A program made the translations under genes and the position numbers. A model generated the notes under the pieces. That model was not told where the DNA came from. It was given only the letters and a program-made list of their open reading frames with translations, and made no database searches. From an uncultured Erysipelotrichaceae bacterium (GTDB taxonomy: Bacteria; Bacillota_I; Bacilli_A; Erysipelotrichales; Erysipelotrichaceae): 11,991 nucleotides of DNA. Below are positions 6,469-11,991 of the stretch, one piece after another (the stretch's first letter is position 1; every line of letters begins with the position of its first letter). Location: assembly GCA_905201565.1 (NCBI GenBank), contig CAJKOS010000043.1, positions 1-11,991 on the forward strand, read 5' to 3'.

Positions 6469-8742
6469 ATGAACCAGTATATTGAAGAAAAGCATGGACT
6501 GTTTGCATTGCATACAGACCATACATCGTATCTGTTCCAGGTAGATGGCTATGGACATCTCGAACACATTCATTACGGAAGAAGGGTATCAATATCAGAT
6601 GCTGAGGCACTTTCTGTGAAGCAGACACTGCCCTATGGCACAGTCATTGAATATGAGGACAATGTGCAGAAAAGCTGGCGGAATGTTGCACCATTTGAAT
6701 ATGGAAATAATGGTATAGGAGATTACAGGACACCATCATTGCTTGTGAAAACATCACTTGGTACATGTACGGATTTTACGTATCTTGGTTATTCTGTTGA
6801 AGAAAACGAAGAGGTCATGCTGAGTGGATTGCCAGGCGCATATGATGCGGATGCTTCTCTTGTCATCCATCTATTTGATAAGGCTGGGCTGATGAAGCTG
6901 GATCTTGTCTATACGATCTATGCAGCAAGTGATGTCATCACCCGCAGGGCAATACTTTACAATTGCAAAGAAGAACCGTTGACGATCAATCGTCTGATGA
7001 GTTATTCCATCGATATGATGGAAGATAATCTCGTGATGGTATCGTTCCACGGCAGCTGGGCAAACGAAAGGTATAGAAGGGATACGGTTGTTAATAGTGG
7101 GACATTGTCCATCAGTTCCAGAACTGGTTCATCCAGCAATATGACAAATCCTGGTTTCATCCTGCGGCGCAATGATACAAATGAAGAACATGGTGAAGCA
7201 TGGGGTTTCAACCTTGTATACAGTGCCAGCCACAAGAGTATTGTCAGCCGTGATGAATATGGCTGTGTGCGGGTCATGGGTGGCTTCAACGATGAAAACT
7301 TCCAGTGGACACTTGCAGGTGGAGAGCAGTTTGAAACACCAGAGGCTTTCATGACATACAGCTGTGATGGGTTAAATGCGCTTTCCCAGCATTTCCATCT
7401 TTTTATAGAGAATCATATTGTCCGCGGGGCATGGCAATTCAGGGAAAGACCCGTGCTTGTCAATGACTGGGAAGCTTACATGTTCACCTTTACAGAAGAT
7501 AAGCTCGTCGCTCTTGCCCGGCAGGGAAAGGAACTTGGTGCAGAACTGTTTGTGCTCGATGATGGATGGTTTGGTGAAAGAAATGATGACCATGCCGGAC
7601 TGGGTGATTACAATGTCAATCTGAAGAAACTGCCAAATGGCATCAGAGGTCTTTCAGACAAGATTCATGATATGGATATGTTGTTTGGTCTCTGGTTTGA
7701 ACCAGAAGCTGTCAATCCTGACTCCGATCTCTATCGGGCACATCCGGACTGGATTATCCATGAAGAAGGCAGAAGAAATCTCACCGGAAGATATGAATAT
7801 CTTCTTGACCTGAGCCGTCGTGAAGTACAGGACTACATCATTGAAAATGTTGGCAGAGTGCTCGATGAAGGTGATGTGGACTATGTCAAATGGGATATGA
7901 ACCGCCATATGACCGGCATGGATGGTGCCTTTGTCTACCGGTATATGCTCGGTTTGTACAGGGTGCTTTCTGAGATTTTCTACAAGCGTCCTCATATACT
8001 CCTTGAATCGTGTTCTTCAGGTGGCAACCGGTTTGATGCCGGCATGATGTGCTACTCGCCTCAGATTTGGACAAGTGATGATACTGATGCCATGGAGCGC
8101 CTTGGCATACAGAAGGGGACAAGCTACCTCTATCCGCTTTCAACAATGGGTGCCCATGTCTCTGCTGTACCGAATTCACAGACGATGCGCACCGTGTCAC
8201 TGCCAGTGCGCTTTGCGGTATCCGCATTTGGTGTTCTTGGGTATGAACTAGATCTGACAGAGCTCAGCGATATTGAAAAGAAGGAAATCAAAGAACAGAT
8301 TGCCTGGTATAAGATGAACCGCAGATTGCTGCAATTTGGTACATTCTATCGTACGGATTGTGATGACGGACATGAGTCCTTTACGATCAGTGATGGAAAA
8401 CAGGCTGTTACAGGTGTTTACCGGCGCATGATCCATGCGGCTTCACCACTTGAAAAAATGAAGATGATGGGCCTTGAAGAAGGGGAATATGAAATTGGTA
8501 TGCGCAATGCCATCATCCCGCTGGATTTCCATTGTCCTGAGGATCTTGCGGTATGCCTTGAAACAGCAGAAGATGGCAGTTCTGGTATCCGCCTGTTATG
8601 GAAACCGCTATGCGCAGGCAGGGAAGCTTTGCAATATGGTATTCCTTTACCGCTGGTGTTTAACAGCTCCGGTATGAGTCCATATATGCGCTATCCGCTC
8701 GACTTTGGAGCAGAACTCTATACGGCTGTGAAGAAAAAGTAA
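6469..8742 (+). CDS. Alpha-galactosidase, glycoside hydrolase family 36
   Basis: The enzyme hydrolyses terminal alpha-1,6-galactosides such as melibiose, raffinose and stachyose with retention of configuration. At 757 residues it fits the large GH36 class. An N-terminal beta-sandwich (about 1-330) precedes the catalytic barrel. Motifs seen are DDGWFGERNDDHAGLGDY, GLWFEPEAVNPDSDLYRAHP, the nucleophile motif YVKWDMNRHMTG (Asp476), ESCSSGGNRFDAGM, and WTSDDTDA, whose first Asp (Asp537) is the expected acid/base. GTSYLYPLSTMGAHVSAVPN follows. The loop after the nucleophile is about 8 residues shorter than I recall for Geobacillus-type enzymes. No signal peptide is seen, so it is probably cytoplasmic. 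ATG 6469 is chosen over GTG 6457 because GGAGGG (6459-6464) is its Shine-Dalgarno. There is no sugar transporter or regulator beside it, so substrate and regulation remain open. Confidence 0.96.
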   Translation: MNQYIEEKHGLFALHTDHTSYLFQVDGYGHLEHIHYGRRVSISDAEALSVKQTLPYGTVIEYEDNVQKSWRNVAPFEYGNNGIGDYRTPSLLVKTSLGTCTDFTYLGYSVEENEEVMLSGLPGAYDADASLVIHLFDKAGLMKLDLVYTIYAASDVITRRAILYNCKEEPLTINRLMSYSIDMMEDNLVMVSFHGSWANERYRRDTVVNSGTLSISSRTGSSSNMTNPGFILRRNDTNEEHGEAWGFNLVYSASHKSIVSRDEYGCVRVMGGFNDENFQWTLAGGEQFETPEAFMTYSCDGLNALSQHFHLFIENHIVRGAWQFRERPVLVNDWEAYMFTFTEDKLVALARQGKELGAELFVLDDGWFGERNDDHAGLGDYNVNLKKLPNGIRGLSDKIHDMDMLFGLWFEPEAVNPDSDLYRAHPDWIIHEEGRRNLTGRYEYLLDLSRREVQDYIIENVGRVLDEGDVDYVKWDMNRHMTGMDGAFVYRYMLGLYRVLSEIFYKRPHILLESCSSGGNRFDAGMMCYSPQIWTSDDTDAMERLGIQKGTSYLYPLSTMGAHVSAVPNSQTMRTVSLPVRFAVSAFGVLGYELDLTELSDIEKKEIKEQIAWYKMNRRLLQFGTFYRTDCDDGHESFTISDGKQAVTGVYRRMIHAASPLEKMKMMGLEEGEYEIGMRNAIIPLDFHCPEDLAVCLETAEDGSSGIRLLWKPLCAGREALQYGIPLPLVFNSSGMSPYMRYPLDFGAELYTAVKKK

Positions 8743-8754
8743 AGGTTTTCCCTG

Positions 8755-8766
8755 ACAGAGCTCTGT
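8755..8766. repeat. 12-bp perfect palindrome upstream of the ComN-like gene
   Basis: ACAGAGCTCTGT is perfectly self-complementary and abuts the weak -35 region of the next promoter. It lacks the loop and T-run of a terminator. It could be an operator or chance; no function is shown. Confidence 0.5.
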
Positions 8767-8792
8767 TTATCGAAAATGTTTTTTGCTATAAT
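8764..8792 (+). promoter_or_regulatory. Promoter for the ComN-like gene and secDF
   Basis: TATAAT (8787-8792) with an extended TGC just upstream, and a poor -35 (TGTTTA, 8764-8769) at 17 bp. The TTTGCTATAAT context repeats the one before the DUF177 gene. Expected start is near 8799, about 16 bases before the ATG. Confidence 0.7.
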
Positions 8793-8814
8793 CAGTAAGT
8801 TGTCAGGAGGAAGA

Positions 8815-9102
8815 ATGGACAGAGAAGTATTTGATGTGAACAATATATCGGTGCAGATGTTGATGGTTGTCCATCTGCAACAGTTGCAGATCCGCGATCT
8901 GTCCACTCTTGCATACAGTGATCTTGAGCAATATCTTTCCGGGTTCTTATGGAAAAGGGCATTGCCTTCTTCACTGCATGAAGCTGCAGATGATGTGTTG
9001 AAAGTCACTGCGAATGATATTGTGCGCTATCTTTCACGGCTTGCCATAACCGAAGGCGCCAGTGGCAATCTCGCGGACTTTCAGGACATGTTAGGAGGGT
9101 AG
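8815..9102 (+). CDS. ComN-like post-transcriptional regulator family protein
   Basis: A 95-residue protein with no membrane segment begins at ATG 8815 behind a strong CAGGAGG (8804-8810). The core resembles the small Firmicutes ComN family: a helix (SVQMLMVVHLQQLQIRDLS), then DLEQYLSGFLWKRALPSSLHE (Trp46-Lys-Arg and the Pro-x-x-Leu turn), then DVLKVTANDIVRYLSRLA. In Bacillus subtilis ComN promotes the accumulation or localisation of comE mRNA, and as I recall comN lies close to secDF there, which agrees with the neighbour here. The role in this organism is unknown, since no competence genes are visible. The stop (9100-9102) lies 9 bp before secDF, whose Shine-Dalgarno AGGAGGG is in this gene's last codons, so the two are surely co-transcribed. 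The upstream in-frame codon at 8776 lies before the promoter -10 and is not a credible start. Confidence 0.72.
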   Translation: MDREVFDVNNISVQMLMVVHLQQLQIRDLSTLAYSDLEQYLSGFLWKRALPSSLHEAADDVLKVTANDIVRYLSRLAITEGASGNLADFQDMLGG

Positions 9103-9111
9103 AAGTAAAGC

Positions 9112-11412
9112 ATGGAGAAACAGAAACAGAAAAAAGGTGGTCTTGCCGTATTCTGGATTGTTGTCATTTTGATCGGTGTTCTTGTTGCTTCAACATTCAA
9201 TGCGATCAAAAACAACCTCAATCTCGGTCTTGACCTGCGCGGTGGCTTTGAAATTCTCTATCAGGTAGAGCCACTGGAAGAAGGCGGCAGCTTTGATATT
9301 TCCGCGGTTGTCAATTCCATCAATAAGCGTGTCAATGTACTTGGTGTCAGTGAACCTTCCATCAGTGTGGAAGGTGATAACCGTATCCGTGTACAGCTCG
9401 CAGGTGTTTCCGATCAGGATACCGCCCGTGATATGATCGGCACTACCGCCAACCTCACATTCCGCGATACGGAAGATAATGAACTGGCAGATTCCAGTAT
9501 TTTGGAAGAAGGTGGCGCATCTTTGTCCTATCAGAATGGACAGCCGGTTGTTTCCCTGAAGATTGCGGATGATGAAAAGTTTGGTGAAATCACAAGCGAT
9601 ATCGCTGCCAAATCAAGTGGTGAAAACATCATGGTCATCTGGCTCGACTATGAGGAAGGTGACTCCTATAGTGAAGAATCCACAAAGGCAGCACAGGGTG
9701 AGGAGCCAAAGTACATCAGTGCGGCAAGTGTCACATCTGAAATTACAGGTGACTGTATCATTTCCGGAGACTTTACGGAAGAAGAAGCCCGCACACTGGC
9801 AAATCTCATCAATTCCGGTTCACTGCCGGTGAAGCTCACAGAAATTTCTTCCAATGTTGTTTCAGCTGAGTTTGGTGAAGATGCATTGCAGAAGACTGCT
9901 TTAGCAGGAGTTGTCAGTATTCTTGCCATCATGGCGTTTATGGTCATTACATATCGCATGCCGGGTGTATTGTCCTGCATTATGCTCGTACTCTATATCT
10001 GGGCTGTATTTGGTCTATATTCTTTGATGGGCGCAACCTTTACCCTTTCCGCAATCGGAGCGCTTGTACTTGGTGTTGGTATGACAGTTGATGCCAATAT
10101 CATCAACTATGAACGCATCCGTCAGGAACTCTATAAGGGGCACAGTGTGAGAAGCTCTGTCTCCAAAGGCCAGCAGCTTTCCTTTGCGGCAGTATTTGAT
10201 GCTCAGTTTACTACATTGATCGCTGCCCTCATTATGTATATCTGGGGTAATGGAGCGGTCAAGGGATTTGCGACGATGCTCATCATCACAGTTATCATGA
10301 CGTTACTCATCAATGTCGGCTTCTCCAAATGGCTGCTGAATGTGGTTGTTAATAGCGGTGTAGCCGATAATAAGCCAGGCTGGTTTGCGGTAAAGAAAAA
10401 CCAGATTCCGGATGTTTCCAAAGGTGAGAAGCAGTTCTATACAGGTACACGTAAGTTTGCCTACAGTGCAAAGTCAAAGTTCCAGATCATCGCCAGTGTT
10501 ATCGTCCTTGCCCTTGGCATCGTATTTGGTGCAGTAAATGCGGCAGGTGGGAATGGCTTCATGAACCTCGGTATCGATTTCTCCAGTGGTACAAAGATCA
10601 CCGTCACAAGTGCTGAACCGGTCACAATCGATGCAGTGGAAACTGCCATGGCGGATGCCGGCTATGGTGACAGGGGATTTGAATATCAGGCATCTGGAGA
10701 AAATACGGTTTATGCAACAACAAAGGAAAGTCTTACAACCGAAGAAATCACAGATATCAAGTCTGACTTCCTGGAAGTATTCGGTGAAGAACCAGGTGAT
10801 AACCTCGTTACACCGGTTGTTGGACGTGACCTTGTGCGCAATGCTGTCATCCTTGTGCTTGTGGCATGGATTGCGATGATGCTCTATGTCACCATCCGTT
10901 ATGAATGGCAATATGCGGCTGGATGTCTGACCGCCCTTGTGCACGATGTGCTCATAGTGCTGGCAGTGTTCTCCATCTTCCGCCTTGAAGTCAATACAGA
11001 AGTCATTTCTGTATTACTGACGATTATCGGTTATTCCATCAATAACTCCATTGTCGTCTTTGACAGGATCCGTGAAGTGATGAAGACAAAGAAGGGCAGA
11101 TTGAGCCATGATGAACTTTGTTCAATAGTGGATGATTCACTCGATAAGACAATCAAGATGTCTTTGTTCTCTTCCATTACCACAATCCTGCCGGTCATCA
11201 TCATCCTTGCGATTGGCGCCGAGTCTCTGTTTGTATTCATGATGGCAATGCTGGTGGGACTTGTTGCCGGTACACTTTCTTCCATCTTTGTTGCACCGAC
11301 TGTATGGAGAGTGCTCTATGCCCGCTTTGGCAGTGGTGAAAAGAAGAAGAAAAAGAAGAAAGAGTTCAAAGAAGAGCTCGATGAGTATACATTCAAGGGT
11401 ATAAACGCTTAA
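9112..11412 (+). CDS. secDF: Fused protein translocase subunit SecDF
   Basis: SecDF is a membrane protein that assists SecYEG-SecA export using the proton motive force, pulling substrates on the outer face. At 766 residues this is a fused SecD plus SecF with about 12 membrane helices. The SecD half has TM1 at about 11-29, the D1 motif LGLDLRGGFE (38-47), a large extracytoplasmic P1 region (about 50-260), then a membrane block with VLGVGMTVDANIINYERIRQEL (Asp327 in the D4 motif). The SecF half starts near 450, with NLGIDFSSGTKI (485-496) and IGYSINNSIVVFDRIRE (to Arg654). The tail has a seven-lysine run (744-750) followed by an acidic stretch. ATG 9112 is the only credible start; its best Shine-Dalgarno (9093-9099) is rather far at 12 bases. 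A terminator follows directly. Confidence 0.97.
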   Translation: MEKQKQKKGGLAVFWIVVILIGVLVASTFNAIKNNLNLGLDLRGGFEILYQVEPLEEGGSFDISAVVNSINKRVNVLGVSEPSISVEGDNRIRVQLAGVSDQDTARDMIGTTANLTFRDTEDNELADSSILEEGGASLSYQNGQPVVSLKIADDEKFGEITSDIAAKSSGENIMVIWLDYEEGDSYSEESTKAAQGEEPKYISAASVTSEITGDCIISGDFTEEEARTLANLINSGSLPVKLTEISSNVVSAEFGEDALQKTALAGVVSILAIMAFMVITYRMPGVLSCIMLVLYIWAVFGLYSLMGATFTLSAIGALVLGVGMTVDANIINYERIRQELYKGHSVRSSVSKGQQLSFAAVFDAQFTTLIAALIMYIWGNGAVKGFATMLIITVIMTLLINVGFSKWLLNVVVNSGVADNKPGWFAVKKNQIPDVSKGEKQFYTGTRKFAYSAKSKFQIIASVIVLALGIVFGAVNAAGGNGFMNLGIDFSSGTKITVTSAEPVTIDAVETAMADAGYGDRGFEYQASGENTVYATTKESLTTEEITDIKSDFLEVFGEEPGDNLVTPVVGRDLVRNAVILVLVAWIAMMLYVTIRYEWQYAAGCLTALVHDVLIVLAVFSIFRLEVNTEVISVLLTIIGYSINNSIVVFDRIREVMKTKKGRLSHDELCSIVDDSLDKTIKMSLFSSITTILPVIIILAIGAESLFVFMMAMLVGLVAGTLSSIFVAPTVWRVLYARFGSGEKKKKKKKEFKEELDEYTFKGINA

Positions 11413-11417
11413 AATAG

Positions 11418-11441
11418 AAGCAGCCATCTGGCTGCTTTTTT
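11418..11441 (+). terminator. Intrinsic terminator after secDF
   Basis: AAGCAGCC (11418-11425) pairs with GGCTGCTT (11430-11437) around ATCT, followed by a six-base T-run (11436-11441). Only 14 bases separate the T-run from the next ATG, so the HAD gene is expected to be limited by this signal. Confidence 0.9.
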
Positions 11442-11455
11442 CAAAGGAGTAAATC

Positions 11456-11991
11456 ATGATTCAGGCAGTATTATTTGATTGTGACGGACTGATGTTCGAA
11501 ACAGAAAGAATTTCCATTACGATGTGGAAGCGGGAAGCAGAGAAATACGGAGTAAAACTCCCAGAAGATTTCTTTGTCCATATTACCGGTTCTGGCAAAG
11601 GCTATACAAAACAATATATGAACAGCATTCCCGGTGTTTCTGAAGTACAGGGAGAGATTTCAAAGAAACGGTTCAACCTCGATTTCTGGAAATCCTGTGC
11701 AAAGGATACGTTGAACAAGCCCGGTCTCGTTGAACTGTTTGCATGGCTGAATGAAAATCATTACCGGATTGCGATCTGTTCAAGCAGTCCGAAAATCTAT
11801 GTGGAAACACTTCTTGGTACAGTTTCTGTGAAACTATCGTATAATGCAATGATAACCGGTGACATGGTCACCCGTGCCAAACCAGATCCGGAAATCTTTT
11901 TGAAAGGGGCAGAGGTATTAGGTGTAAAACCTGAGGATTGCCTCGTCCTTGAAGATTCCAAAGCTGGTATACTTGCCGCCCATGCGGCAGG
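11456..11991 (+). CDS. HAD-superfamily hydrolase, beta-phosphoglucomutase-like, 5' part only
   Basis: The gene starts at ATG 11456 with AAAGGAG (11443-11449) upstream and continues past the window edge; 178 residues are visible. HAD motif I is VLFDCDGLMFETE (nucleophile Asp8, acid/base Asp10), motif II is ICSSSP (Ser at about 110), the motif III lysine is Lys142 in RAKPDPEIF, and motif IV is VLEDSKAGILAA (Glu166-Asp167). A helical cap lies between residues 16 and 90. This layout is the subfamily IA group that includes beta-phosphoglucomutase, phosphoglycolate phosphatase-like and sugar-phosphate phosphatases. The visible sequence does not fix the substrate. The Asp-x-Asp-Gly-Leu motif and the family-typical Ser-rich motif II make it catalytically complete so far. 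No promoter is seen in the 43-base gap from secDF, most of which is terminator. Confidence 0.9.
   Translation, partial: MIQAVLFDCDGLMFETERISITMWKREAEKYGVKLPEDFFVHITGSGKGYTKQYMNSIPGVSEVQGEISKKRFNLDFWKSCAKDTLNKPGLVELFAWLNENHYRIAICSSSPKIYVETLLGTVSVKLSYNAMITGDMVTRAKPDPEIFLKGAEVLGVKPEDCLVLEDSKAGILAAHAA

Noticed and set aside
8776..8814. Upstream in-frame start for the ComN-like gene, adding 13 residues
   Set aside because: It lies before the TATAAT box and lacks a ribosome binding site; ATG 8815 has a strong one.
1..11991. Mobile element, prophage, CRISPR, toxin-antitoxin or defence system
   Set aside because: Every gap is short and every long frame fits a housekeeping or metabolic family; no spaced repeats, transposase or integrase motifs were seen.

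Overview
The window looks like a chromosomal segment of a low- to mid-GC Gram-positive bacterium (Firmicutes), most plausibly a gut member of the Erysipelotrichia. This placement is inference. It rests on the Firmicutes-type order DUF177-rpmF-mraZ-rsmH-ftsL-PBP, fused SecDF preceded by a ComN-like gene, strong AGGAGG-type ribosome binding sites, near-perfect sigma-A promoters, and protein sequences that look divergent from Bacillus. All genes are on the + strand and coding density is very high. No intergenic gap exceeds about 125 bases. I saw no tRNA, rRNA, CRISPR array, insertion sequence or prophage.

Layout. (1) Positions 2-547 hold the 3' end of an alpha/beta hydrolase of the monoacylglycerol-lipase type. 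(2) A strong promoter at 572-599 drives a DUF177/YceD gene and rpmF (ribosomal protein bL32), closed by a terminator at 1350-1376. (3) A second promoter at 1396-1423 starts a short division and cell wall (dcw) operon: mraZ, rsmH, an ftsL-like gene and a class B penicillin-binding protein with two PASTA domains, with 4-15 bp overlaps or gaps. A further promoter (5386-5414) lies just before mraY, and a terminator formed over the mraY stop codon (6403-6428) ends the block. The usual downstream dcw genes (murD, ftsW, murG, divIB, ftsA, ftsZ) do not follow. (4) A solitary GH36 alpha-galactosidase occupies 6469-8742. (5) A ComN-like small gene and secDF form a protein-export unit (8815-11412) with its own promoter and terminator. 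(6) A HAD-family phosphatase or phosphoglucomutase-like gene starts at 11456 and runs off the end.

How the genes work together: rpmF and rsmH serve the ribosome. The FtsL-like protein, PBP and MraY serve septal peptidoglycan synthesis (lipid I formation and transpeptidation), and MraZ probably autoregulates this operon. SecDF assists the Sec translocon. The alpha-galactosidase and HAD enzyme are metabolic genes between or after these conserved blocks.

I did not find a clearly new system. The points most worth a second look are a 10-bp-phased direct repeat across the mraZ transcription and translation start that looks like an MraZ operator, the apparent loss of the normal mraZ start codon next to a good Shine-Dalgarno, and a MraY in which the histidine triplet of the conserved PxHHHxE-type loop is replaced.
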